From positions 154,255-218,254 of the forward strand of contig JAFVSN010000006.1 of NCBI GenBank assembly GCA_017503735.1: a stretch of 64,000 nucleotides of DNA, in the 5' to 3' direction. Each line of letters opens with the position of its first letter. The stretch's first letter is position 1. Below the pieces are notes generated by a model. That model saw only the letters and a list, made by a program, of their open reading frames with translations. It was not told the origin of the DNA and ran no database searches. Shown one piece after another: positions 8,872 through 16,495 of the stretch. The DNA comes from Lachnospiraceae bacterium (GTDB lineage: Bacteria > Bacillota > Clostridia > Lachnospirales > Lachnospiraceae). Made by a program: the position numbers and the translations under genes.

Positions 8872-8892
8872 AATCCTTCTCCGTGCTTTGTA

Positions 8893-10668
8893 CTACATTC
8901 TGTCCGGTGCCGAAAAACCGAGCAAGTCAATGCATACCTCCAACAAATGCAATACCAGGGTAATCAAAGAAATCCACTCACCCTGCTTTACCGCATCCGT
9001 TTCTGCAATAATCTTGTTGTTGTGGTAAAAACTGTTAAAGGCATCCGCCAATTCATAAATATACTGGCAGATTTTGTGAGGAGCCACTTCATCGTACGCA
9101 TGCTCCATCATATCATTAAAACGCGCCGTAAGTAACATTAACGCCAATTCATCTGCACCGTATTCCCTTACGCTCGCATTAATGGCAACTGTCTTTTTCT
9201 CCGTACCATCCGCATAATACTTTGCAAGAATGGACTTGATACGCACCATCGTATATAAAATGTATGGTCCGGTGTTTCCTTCAAAAGAAGTAAAACGATC
9301 CAAATCGAAAATATAGTCCTTCGTTGCCTGATTGGACAAGTCACCGTACTTAATTGCCGCAAGACCTACAATCTTGGCAATCTCTTTGGCTTCCGTCTCA
9401 TCCATATCACGGTTTTCCGTCATTTTCTTTAATACTTCTTCATTGGTATCCGCAATGAGCTGTTCCAAACGCATCACTCCGCCGTCTCTTGTCTTAAAAG
9501 GCTTACCGTCTTTTCCGTTCATGGTACCGAAGCCAAGGAACATAATGTCCTTTTCCGGTTCGATGATTCCGGCTTTTTTCGCGGTACGGAACACCTGGGT
9601 AAAATGCATTTCCTGACGCTTATCCGCCAAATAAATGTAACGGTTCGGCTCATACAGCTTTTCACGCTCTACGATGGTCGCCAAATCGGAAGTGGCATAC
9701 AACGCCGCTCCATCGGACTTACGCACGATACACGGTGGAATCTCCTTTGTATCACTCTCTTCCTGTACATCAACTACGGTAGCTCCCTGACTCTCGTAAG
9801 CAAGCCCCTTATCAATCAAATCCTGTACCATATCCGGGATATACGGCTGTACATCGCTCTCTCCCTTCCAAAGGTCAAAGGAAATATTAAGGTTCTCATA
9901 ATTTCTCTTTAAATCCGGAACGGATACATTCATAATATGACGCCATAACGCCACATAACCCGGCTTTCCCTGCTGAAATTCAAGCGTGGTGCGCTGTGCC
10001 TGTTCCTTAAAGGCTTCATCCTGTTTGGAAAGAGCAGAGGCTTCCGGATAAATCTGTTCCAACTCCGAAAGGGTAAACGGCGGTTCCGTCGGGTACGCAC
10101 CGGTAAAATTCTCGTCAAAATAAGGAAGTTCCGGATTACGCAAACGTACACCTTCGATCACCAGACCCATCTGAAGTCCCAAATCCCCCAAATGCACATC
10201 GCCTAAAACCTTATGTCCCGCAAAACGGCAAATACGCTTGATACTCTCACCGATAACGGCAGAACGCAAATGACCGATATGAAGCGGCTTTGCCACGTTC
10301 GGTCCGCCGTAATCCACGATAATGGTAAGCGGATTCTTTGCCTTCTCAAAACCGTAGCTTTCCTGTTCCGTCATTTCCTGCAGATATGCCGCAAGAAACT
10401 CATTATCCACTTTAATATTGATAAAGCCCGGCATAACCGCAACCACTTCCGAAATCGTCTCACTGTCGGAAAGCTGTTCCACAACTGCCTTTGCTATCTC
10501 AATCGGAGCTACCTTGTATTGCTTTGCCGCAGCCATGGCACCGTTACACTGGTACTGGCACAAATCCGGGCGGTTAGACAAGGAAACCATGCCGTATTTT
10601 TCTTCATATCCGCAAGCCAAAAACGCATCTTTTACGTCTTCCGCTATCATATCCATCAATTTTTTCAT
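8893..10668 (-). CDS. argS: Arginyl-tRNA synthetase
   Basis: The 591-residue product charges tRNA-Arg with arginine in the cytoplasm. It has the ArgRS N-terminal tRNA-binding domain, the class I HIGH motif in PNVAKPLHIGHLRS near residue 125, and the DALR anticodon domain ending in A-P-D-R-M as in typical ArgRS. A K-R-Q-E-M-H-F-T-Q segment matches the family. AAAGGG lies before the ATG. It has its own promoter, and no T-box leader is present in the 140 bases upstream. Confidence 0.97.
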   Translation of the reverse strand: MKKLMDMIAEDVKDAFLACGYEEKYGMVSLSNRPDLCQYQCNGAMAAAKQYKVAPIEIAKAVVEQLSDSETISEVVAVMPGFINIKVDNEFLAAYLQEMTEQESYGFEKAKNPLTIIVDYGGPNVAKPLHIGHLRSAVIGESIKRICRFAGHKVLGDVHLGDLGLQMGLVIEGVRLRNPELPYFDENFTGAYPTEPPFTLSELEQIYPEASALSKQDEAFKEQAQRTTLEFQQGKPGYVALWRHIMNVSVPDLKRNYENLNISFDLWKGESDVQPYIPDMVQDLIDKGLAYESQGATVVDVQEESDTKEIPPCIVRKSDGAALYATSDLATIVEREKLYEPNRYIYLADKRQEMHFTQVFRTAKKAGIIEPEKDIMFLGFGTMNGKDGKPFKTRDGGVMRLEQLIADTNEEVLKKMTENRDMDETEAKEIAKIVGLAAIKYGDLSNQATKDYIFDLDRFTSFEGNTGPYILYTMVRIKSILAKYYADGTEKKTVAINASVREYGADELALMLLTARFNDMMEHAYDEVAPHKICQYIYELADAFNSFYHNNKIIAETDAVKQGEWISLITLVLHLLEVCIDLLGFSAPDRM

Positions 10669-10723
10669 AACAATTCCCTTTCTGTATCAGGTAAAAATTA
10701 ATTTTAAGTTTAACCCACTATTA

Positions 10724-10752
10724 AGCATAGCACACTCTTGTCAAAAGTACAA
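10724..10752 (-). promoter_or_regulatory. Probable argS promoter
   Basis: On the minus strand TTGTAC (10747-10752) and TATGCT (10724-10729) are spaced by 17 bases. A TGTCAAA...TTTGACA dyad lies over and upstream of the -35 box. Confidence 0.5.
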
Positions 10753-10811
10753 GTGTTTGACACAAAATGTTGTATTTTTTTACCCTGTTTTCTTCGACAA
10801 AACCATATATA

Positions 10812-11249
10812 TTACTTTTCCGGAATGGTTTCAATGATTTCCACAGCCGATGCAACCATTTGCGGGCAAAACTCCGTAAACAGATGATGTTCAACTGCAT
10901 ACTTTCGTCCGGTTTCCGTGGATATATCACATCGGAGCAGTTCCTTACACAGATAGGAACCATTCTTTTTCCTAAACTCATCCAGAAAAACTTCTGCCAC
11001 CTTATTCGTCTTTCTTCTGCTCTCTAAATCCTCAATTCTACATTGACCAAACTTCATTCCCAATACCATTAACGCACCGACACATGCTCCGCATACCTCA
11101 CCCTTACACATACCCGCGCCAAAACATCCGCCCAATTTTAAAGCCTGTTCTTCCGTCAGTCCCAAATCCTCCGCAAATGCCGCCAATACCGCTTGAGAAC
11201 AATGAAATTTCTGTGCAAAATATTTTTCAGCTTTATCAACATGATTCAT
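10812..11249 (-). CDS. C_GCAxxG_C_C family redox-type protein
   Basis: The product of 145 residues has the family cysteine pattern: F-H-C-S-Q-A-V-L-A-A-F, then LGGCFGAGMCKGEVCGACVGALMVLG. The family is thought to be redox-active or metal-binding but lacks a settled function. I chose the ATG at 11249 (MNHVDKAEKYF); the longer frame to 11315 has no ribosome site and its extra residues are not family-like. The gene follows a MarR regulator, a common pairing for redox stress genes. Confidence 0.85.
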   Translation of the reverse strand: MNHVDKAEKYFAQKFHCSQAVLAAFAEDLGLTEEQALKLGGCFGAGMCKGEVCGACVGALMVLGMKFGQCRIEDLESRRKTNKVAEVFLDEFRKKNGSYLCKELLRCDISTETGRKYAVEHHLFTEFCPQMVASAVEIIETIPEK

Positions 11250-11251
11250 AC

Positions 11252-11326
11252 CTACTCCGTCCTCCTCAACATCATTTCTACTATTTCCACTGCACTCTCC
11301 ACCATTTTCGGACATATCGTGTCAAA
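11252..11326 (-). pseudogene. C-terminal relic of a second C_GCAxxG_C_C gene
   Basis: Directly after the MarR stop, in the same frame, lie 24 codons that read F-D-T-I-C-P-K-M-V-E-S-A-V-E-I-V-E-M-M and end at TAG. The intact neighbour ends F-T-E-F-C-P-Q-M-V-A-S-A-V-E-I-I-E-T-I. The match is close and has no start codon of its own, so it is best read as the tail of a lost paralogue. Confidence 0.65.
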
Positions 11327-11764
11327 TTACTTTTTCTCCTCCGTCGCCAAGCATGCCTCATTATACAGTTTTAACGCTTCCAATACCTGCTCCTGTTTTT
11401 CTGCCGGAATCCTCTCCCATACTTCCTTAAACTTAAAATACATGTCATGTTCTATTTTTTCAAATCGTTCCTGTCCCTTTTGTAACAGACGCAATTCCAC
11501 ATACCGTCTGTCTTCCTTTGCAGGGTTACGTTCCACAAACCCATTCTGTACCAATTCCTCTACCGCGCGACTGATTCCGCTCTTGTCCATGCGTAGAATC
11601 TCTGCCAACTCCTTTACGGAACTCCCCGGCTTTCTTCCGATTTCCACAATCAAAAAACACTGGGTCTGACTCACACCGCAGCAACAGCAATCCGTCTGAT
11701 TCATATACCCCAGATGACACTCCAATTGTCTTGTATACTCACGAAACCGTTTAATCGAATCCAT
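11327..11764 (-). CDS. MarR-family transcriptional regulator
   Basis: The 145-residue product has a MarR winged helix: GSSVKELAEILRMDKSGISRAVEELVQNGFVERNPAKEDRRYVELRLLQKG. The N-terminal helix holds D-C-C-C-C-G, four adjacent cysteines near residue 25, which could sense oxidants or metals. AGGAGATGGAAGG precedes the ATG. The gene has a consensus promoter with a perfect dyad over the -35 box, consistent with autorepression. It probably also controls the C_GCAxxG_C_C gene that follows on the same strand. Confidence 0.9.
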   Translation of the reverse strand: MDSIKRFREYTRQLECHLGYMNQTDCCCCGVSQTQCFLIVEIGRKPGSSVKELAEILRMDKSGISRAVEELVQNGFVERNPAKEDRRYVELRLLQKGQERFEKIEHDMYFKFKEVWERIPAEKQEQVLEALKLYNEACLATEEKK

Positions 11765-11794
11765 GTCCTTCCATCTCCTTCCACTTTTTCAAAC

Positions 11795-11827
11795 ATTGTA
11801 TCCCATATAGTTGCATTTGTCAACTAT
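11795..11827 (-). promoter_or_regulatory. marR promoter with overlapping dyad operator
   Basis: On the minus strand TTGACA (11818-11823) and TACAAT (11795-11800) are separated by 17 bases. A perfect inverted repeat ATAGTTG/CAACTAT with a seven-base centre (11807-11827) overlaps the -35 box and fits a MarR operator. Confidence 0.8.
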
Positions 11828-11876
11828 TGTTTTTTCAACTTTATATCTAGTCGCAATTTCCCATAAAATAAAAAAA

Positions 11877-12163
11877 GGAACCGCCGTCCTTTTGTAAGCA
11901 ACCGGAACCTTCCTGTATGAAGTACTTTCTTTGAATTTTGTGCAGGATATTAGATTTTCTTATTACTTCGCTTTCCCATCAGCAACCTTCGGACAGGAGG
12001 TCCGAAGGAAACTTGCGCGCGACACGGATGTCGCGTAAAAGTTGGTTGCGTCACTTCTCAACACACTTCACCGAAGTAATTAGAAAAACTTATATCCGAA
12101 ACCCATGAAAAGAAAGTACTTCATACAGGAAGGTTCCTGCCTTACTAAAAAAACGGCGATTCC
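11877..12163 (-). repeat. Large nested palindromic element with three-way junction and U-tract
   Basis: Almost the whole stretch folds on itself. Outer arms GGAACCGCCGT/ACGGCGATTCC pair with one mismatch. Next come perfect 28-base arms at 11904-11931 and 12110-12137, then 26-base arms at 11945-11970 and 12072-12097 that match in 23 positions. The centre closes with GCAACC/GGTTGC (11982-11987, 12044-12049) around two perfect hairpins (11986-12008 and 12018-12035). On the minus strand it starts 16 bases after the pspC stop and ends in seven T, so it may serve as a giant terminator or encode a structured RNA. It could also be a MITE-like repeat; no target duplication was seen. It holds no credible gene. 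Confidence 0.75.
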
Positions 12164-12179
12164 CCTTTCACTTTACAAT

Positions 12180-12371
12180 TTACGCTTCCGGCATAATCAG
12201 TGCAGCGATGATATAAGCGATCAATCCGCCACCTGCACAAAAGGAAAGCAACACCCAAATCAAACGTACCACGGTCGGGTCCAAATTCATGTACTCCGCA
12301 AATCCTCCGCACACACCACACAACTTTCTGTCGGTTCTCGATTTTACTAATTTCTTATTCTGCATATCCAT
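12180..12371 (-). CDS. PspC domain small membrane protein
   Basis: The 63-residue product reads K-S-R-T-D-R-K-L-C-G-V-C-G-G-F-A-E-Y then a hydrophobic hairpin ending in A-L-I-M-P-E. This is the complete PspC domain found in phage-shock and envelope-stress proteins. AGAGGAG lies before the ATG. It follows the DUF4097-type gene by 23 bases in the same operon, a known envelope-stress pairing. Confidence 0.92.
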   Translation of the reverse strand: MDMQNKKLVKSRTDRKLCGVCGGFAEYMNLDPTVVRLIWVLLSFCAGGGLIAYIIAALIMPEA

Positions 12372-12394
12372 ACTTTTATCTCCTCTCTTTTCCC

Positions 12395-13225
12395 TTATTT
12401 GTAAAAGCGAACATCTACTTCACCGATACCGCACTTTATATCCATCCGGCGTTCTGCCGAAGATGTTCCGTAACTTTGTTTCCCACTTCCGCCGATTTGA
12501 ATGTCACCACACTCAATCTCACCCAAACCACAGTTCAACTCACCGTAATACTCGGCCTGCTCTCCGGCGATCGCAATCTCCATGCTGCCCACTCCGCATT
12601 CTGCAACAGAAGCCCCGTCAAGGGTTCCCGATACCTTCATCTCTCCCACTCCGCACTCTAAATCTGCATTTGTAAGAACAACCTCTTCCGCAACAAACGA
12701 ACCGGCACCAACCGTAAAATGGGCAGATTCGGTTGCCGTAAGATTCTCTGCATTCAGTTCACCGGCGCCTACCGTAATATAGAGTTTTTTTGCTTGCACC
12801 TTTTCCATATCGATATCTGCCGCTCCAAACTCAAATAATGCGCTATCTAACTCCGCATCTTTCGGTATGGTAAGTTTAATCTTTGTATCCTCTGTATCAA
12901 CAGAAAACCATTTTGAATTCCAGCTTGAGTCCATTTTAAGCTTAATGCTTAACTCTCCGTTTTCTAAATGATCCGATAATGTTGCATGAGACAAACCTTC
13001 ATACTCAAGTATAAAGTCTTCCGTATTTCCGGTTACAATATCAATCCCACATGCTCCCGCCTCAAATACCAGTGTATTCACCGGACCTTTAAAAGTTCTG
13101 ACTCCGCTGTCTCCATGCAGTAGTTCTCCGTCATCTGCACTTTGCTTGGCAAAAATCAAACCCACACTAAGTAAAATCATCGCAGCTCCGATGCAAATAT
13201 AAATCACTTGTCTCGCATTTTTCAT
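12395..13225 (-). CDS. DUF4097-type membrane-anchored beta-strand repeat protein
   Basis: The 276-residue product has one N-terminal membrane helix (VIYICIGAAMILLSVGLIFA) and a long outer part of repeated short beta units: F-E-F-G-A-A-D-I, V-G-A-G-E-L-N-A-E-N-L, V-G-A-G-S-F, C-G-V-G-E-M, C-G-V-G-S-M, C-G-L-G-E-I, C-G-I-G-E-V. The G-x-G-E turns point to a right-handed beta-helix of the DUF4097/LiaG-like type. Such proteins accompany PspC in envelope-stress operons. Four of the repeat turns carry a cysteine before the glycine, which is notable for an exported domain. Confidence 0.82.
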   Translation of the reverse strand: MKNARQVIYICIGAAMILLSVGLIFAKQSADDGELLHGDSGVRTFKGPVNTLVFEAGACGIDIVTGNTEDFILEYEGLSHATLSDHLENGELSIKLKMDSSWNSKWFSVDTEDTKIKLTIPKDAELDSALFEFGAADIDMEKVQAKKLYITVGAGELNAENLTATESAHFTVGAGSFVAEEVVLTNADLECGVGEMKVSGTLDGASVAECGVGSMEIAIAGEQAEYYGELNCGLGEIECGDIQIGGSGKQSYGTSSAERRMDIKCGIGEVDVRFYK

Positions 13226-13292
13226 TTCCCGGTCCCCTTTCTGTTTTGTTCTCTCGTCCGTATTTATATCGTCTGTTGTTTGAACTGACCTT

Positions 13293-13353
13293 ATTGTATG
13301 CTACTTTTTCATCGAATGCAATAGGGTTAACCGTATTCTAATCTAATTCTAAT
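13293..13353 (-). promoter_or_regulatory. Promoter of DUF4097-pspC operon with 11-base direct repeats
   Basis: On the minus strand TTGCAT (13316-13321) and TACAAT (13293-13298) are spaced by 17 bases. Just upstream, ATTAGAAT occurs twice (13335-13342 and 13346-13353) with an 11-base period, a pattern used by OmpR-type response regulators. Such a regulator is not encoded next to it. Confidence 0.6.
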
Positions 13354-13391
13354 TTTATCATCGCAACATATTTCCGACTTTGTAGAACAAA

Positions 13392-13427
13392 AGGATGCCC
13401 TCATGATTCTTATCACAAGGGCATCCT
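13392..13427 (-). terminator. Terminator after glnN
   Basis: A ten-base stem AGGATGCCCT/AGGGCATCCT encloses a 16-base loop and is followed on the minus strand by TTTGTT. On the plus strand it is followed by TGTATTGTTTTTTA. Confidence 0.8.
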
Positions 13428-13453
13428 GTATTGTTTTTTATTATTACCGTTTC

Positions 13454-15562
13454 TTACTGTTCAAACAGCAAATCGCCGTAACTCGGTACCGGCCAGTCTT
13501 TCTTGGCTACCAACATTTCCAGCTTATCAATCGGAGCGCGAAGAGCTTCCATTGCCGGAACCACATCCATACGGAAATATAAGCCCTGTTCCTTGCCCGG
13601 TGTCTTCTTAGCAGCCTCTTCGATGCGAGCCTCCAAAGTCTTCTGTGCAGCTCTTGCCGTAACCAGAAGCTCGGAAATTTCGGACAGCATGGACGTCTGT
13701 ACGGTCACATCCGCACCCGGCACTGCCTGGCGAATGGTATTGATGGAATTTGCCAGCTCCGTGGTGTACTGAATCACCGCCGGGATATACTGCTTCGCAG
13801 ACATATCCACCATGGTTCTCGCCTCGATATTAATCGCCTTGGAATAAATCTCGTAGCTGACCTCGGCACGGGAGTGTAACTCTGCCTCGGAAAGTACATG
13901 ATGCTTTTCGAAAATCCGAACCGTGTTTTCACTGACAAGCGCCGGAATGGACTCTACCATGGACGCTATGTTCGGAAGACCTCTCCGCTCTGCCTCCTTG
14001 ACCCATTCCTCGGAATAACCGTTTCCGCTGAACACGATGCGTTCATGCTTTCTGACGGTCTTTGCGATAAGTTCCTTCACTGCGGATTCAAAATCCGTCG
14101 CCTGCTCCAGTTCGTCCGCAAACTCGCAGAGAGCCTCTGCCACGATGGTATTCAATACGGAATTCACGTCTGCAATGGACATGGAAGAACCTACGGTACG
14201 GAACTCAAACTTGTTTCCGGTAAATGCAAACGGAGATGTACGGTTACGGTCCATCGCATCCTTCTTCAATGCCGGAAGGGTATGTACACCGGTGTTCAGC
14301 TTACCGCCCTTGATAGACTCGGTTGCCTCACCGTTTTCTTTGATCTGCGCCAAAATATCCTCAAGCTGTTCCCCGAGGAAAATGGAGATAATCGCCGGCG
14401 GAGCCTCATGGCCGCCCAATCTGTGATCGTTCCCCGGACAAGATGCGGAATAACGAAGCAACTCTGCATTCTCGTCCACTGCCTTTAAAATAGCGGATAA
14501 GAACAACAGGAAGCGGATATTCTCGTGTGGCTTCTTGGTCGGCTTAAACAAATTCTCTCCGGTATCCGTCACCATAGACCAGTTATTGTGCTTACCGGAA
14601 CCGTTTACTCCCGCAAACGGTTTCTCGTGAAGCAAACACTCCATACCGTGACGGTTTGCCACCTTCTTCATAACCTCCATAATAAGCTGGTTATGGTCCG
14701 TGGCAATATTGGCAATATCGTAAATCGGAGCCAGCTCGTGCTGTGCCGGAGCCGCCTCGTTATGCTGGGTCTTAGCGGTAATGCCAAGCTTCCACAGCTC
14801 TACATTCAATTCCTTCATAAAGGAAGCAACCTTTTCTTTTAACGTACCGAAGTAGTGATCATCCATTTCCTGACCCTTCGGCGGCATGGCACCAAACAAA
14901 GTACGTCCTGTAAAGATAAGGTCCTTTCTTTTTAAAAACTTTGCCCGGTCAACCAAGAAGTACTCCTGCTCCGGACCTACGGAACAAGAAATACTCTTCA
15001 CATCGTCATTACCGAACAATTTCAAAATACGAAGTACCTGGGTATTTAATGCTTCCATGGAACGAAGAAGCGGTGTCTTCTTATCTAACGCCTCGCCTGT
15101 ATAGGAACAGAAAGCCGTCGGAATGCAAAGGGTAACTCCCGCAGCATCCTCACGTACAAACGCCGGAGAGGTACAATCCCATGCGGTATATCCCCGTGCC
15201 TCGAAAGTCGCACGCAATCCACCGTTCGGGAAACTGGAAGCATCGGATTCGCCCTTAATGAGCTCTTTCCCGGAAAACTCCATCATAACTTTACCGCCCG
15301 GTGCCGGAGAAATAAATGCATCATGCTTTTCCGCAGTGATACCGGTCATCGGCTGGAACCAGTGAGAATAATGGGTTGCGCCCTTCTCGATTGCCCAATC
15401 CTTCATGGCATTTGCTACCACTTCCGCCACCTGTGCATCCAATTCTTCTCCGTTTTCAATTGTCTTTTTTAGTGCTGCGTATGTTTCTTCCGGAAGGCGT
15501 TCTGCCATGACCGTATCGTTAAATACGTCAATTCCGAAAATGTCCGTTACCTTTTCTGACAT
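13454..15562 (-). CDS. glnN: Glutamine synthetase type III
   Basis: The 702-residue product makes glutamine from glutamate, ammonia and ATP. The length and the N-terminus fit the GSIII class of anaerobes. Recognisable motifs are [17 protein letters not shown] near residue 65, [10 protein letters not shown] near 200, [10 protein letters not shown], a [13 protein letters not shown] block near 320 and [20 protein letters not shown] near 450. AAGGGAG precedes the ATG. The MscS gene ends 24 bases upstream, so the two may share a transcript. A terminator follows. Confidence 0.95.
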   Translation of the reverse strand: MSEKVTDIFGIDVFNDTVMAERLPEETYAALKKTIENGEELDAQVAEVVANAMKDWAIEKGATHYSHWFQPMTGITAEKHDAFISPAPGGKVMMEFSGKELIKGESDASSFPNGGLRATFEARGYTAWDCTSPAFVREDAAGVTLCIPTAFCSYTGEALDKKTPLLRSMEALNTQVLRILKLFGNDDVKSISCSVGPEQEYFLVDRAKFLKRKDLIFTGRTLFGAMPPKGQEMDDHYFGTLKEKVASFMKELNVELWKLGITAKTQHNEAAPAQHELAPIYDIANIATDHNQLIMEVMKKVANRHGMECLLHEKPFAGVNGSGKHNNWSMVTDTGENLFKPTKKPHENIRFLLFLSAILKAVDENAELLRYSASCPGNDHRLGGHEAPPAIISIFLGEQLEDILAQIKENGEATESIKGGKLNTGVHTLPALKKDAMDRNRTSPFAFTGNKFEFRTVGSSMSIADVNSVLNTIVAEALCEFADELEQATDFESAVKELIAKTVRKHERIVFSGNGYSEEWVKEAERRGLPNIASMVESIPALVSENTVRIFEKHHVLSEAELHSRAEVSYEIYSKAINIEARTMVDMSAKQYIPAVIQYTTELANSINTIRQAVPGADVTVQTSMLSEISELLVTARAAQKTLEARIEEAAKKTPGKEQGLYFRMDVVPAMEALRAPIDKLEMLVAKKDWPVPSYGDLLFEQ

Positions 15563-15586
15563 ACCGGTAATCTCCCTTATTATCTC

Positions 15587-16477
15587 TTATTTATTTTTAA
15601 TCATAACATCCAACTGATTGAACGGAATGCTGATGCCTGCAGCATCAAATTCTTCTTTTATCTTCTCCGTTACAATCCACTTCGCAGTCCAGTAATCCTT
15701 CGCCTCTACCCAAAAACGAAGTCCGACGTTAATAGCACTCTCTCCATAGCTATCCACATAAACCTGCACCATATGCGATTCATCTTCCAAAGAATACTCC
15801 AAATTTCCTCCGATGTCAAATAAAATCGTTTTTACCTTTTTAATATCACTGTCATAATCTACGGAAGCCACCAAATCCACACGACGAATCGGTTCCTGAC
15901 TTACATTAATCAGATCGCTGTTAGAAAGATTTCCGTTGGGAAGCACCACCACACGATTGTCACCGGTACGAAGCTTCGTATAGAAAATATCGATACCGGT
16001 AACGGTTCCTTCCATACCGTTTACTACAATATAATCTCCGATACGAAACGGCTTTAATACAAGAATCAGTACACCACCCGCAAAATTGGATAAACTTCCC
16101 TGTAATGCAAGACCGATTGCAAGACCCGCCGAACCTAAAAGTGCGATGATGGAGCCGGTTTCGATTCCTACGGTACCTGCCAGGATTACAATTAAAATAC
16201 CGTACAGCAAGATACGAACCAGAGACATCAAAAAGCTCTGTACTCCTTCGTCCACCTTGCCCTTTTCCAATGCATGCTTTGTGAGCTTTAATACAAGCTT
16301 AATAACCTTCTTACCGATAAACCAGATTAAAAGGGCTACTACAATGATCTTTACAATGGCAAACGCCTTCGGCCATGCCGCATCCAAAAAGGATTCTATC
16401 ACCGAAAAATCCATCTTTTGTTCTACTGCCGCTGCCGTTTGTTCTACTGCTGTTGTCGTTTGTTCCGCTACGTTCAT
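15587..16477 (-). CDS. mscS: Small-conductance mechanosensitive channel (MscS family)
   Basis: The 296-residue product has three membrane segments and the MscS pore-lining helix in GSAGLAIGLALQGSLSNFAG, followed by the beta domain (FRIGDYIVVNGMEGTVTGIDI, V-V-L-P-N-G). It opens under membrane tension to relieve osmotic stress. I chose the ATG at 16477, eight bases after GGAGG; the in-frame TTG at 16492 is not needed. The first 25 residues contain repeated A-V-E-Q-T units, an oddity of the N-terminus. It lies between glgB and glnN. Confidence 0.93.
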   Translation of the reverse strand: MNVAEQTTTAVEQTAAAVEQKMDFSVIESFLDAAWPKAFAIVKIIVVALLIWFIGKKVIKLVLKLTKHALEKGKVDEGVQSFLMSLVRILLYGILIVILAGTVGIETGSIIALLGSAGLAIGLALQGSLSNFAGGVLILVLKPFRIGDYIVVNGMEGTVTGIDIFYTKLRTGDNRVVVLPNGNLSNSDLINVSQEPIRRVDLVASVDYDSDIKKVKTILFDIGGNLEYSLEDESHMVQVYVDSYGESAINVGLRFWVEAKDYWTAKWIVTEKIKEEFDAAGISIPFNQLDVMIKNK

Positions 16478-16495
16478 CGTTTGTTCCTCCAAAAA

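Noticed and set aside
8893-10810. T-box leader for argS
   Set aside because: The 140 bases upstream are AT-rich and hold only a promoter and a short dyad, with no T-box or specifier stem.
11250-11315. Longer N-terminus for the C_GCAxxG_C_C protein
   Set aside because: No ribosome site and the residues come from the wrong frame of a relic gene tail.
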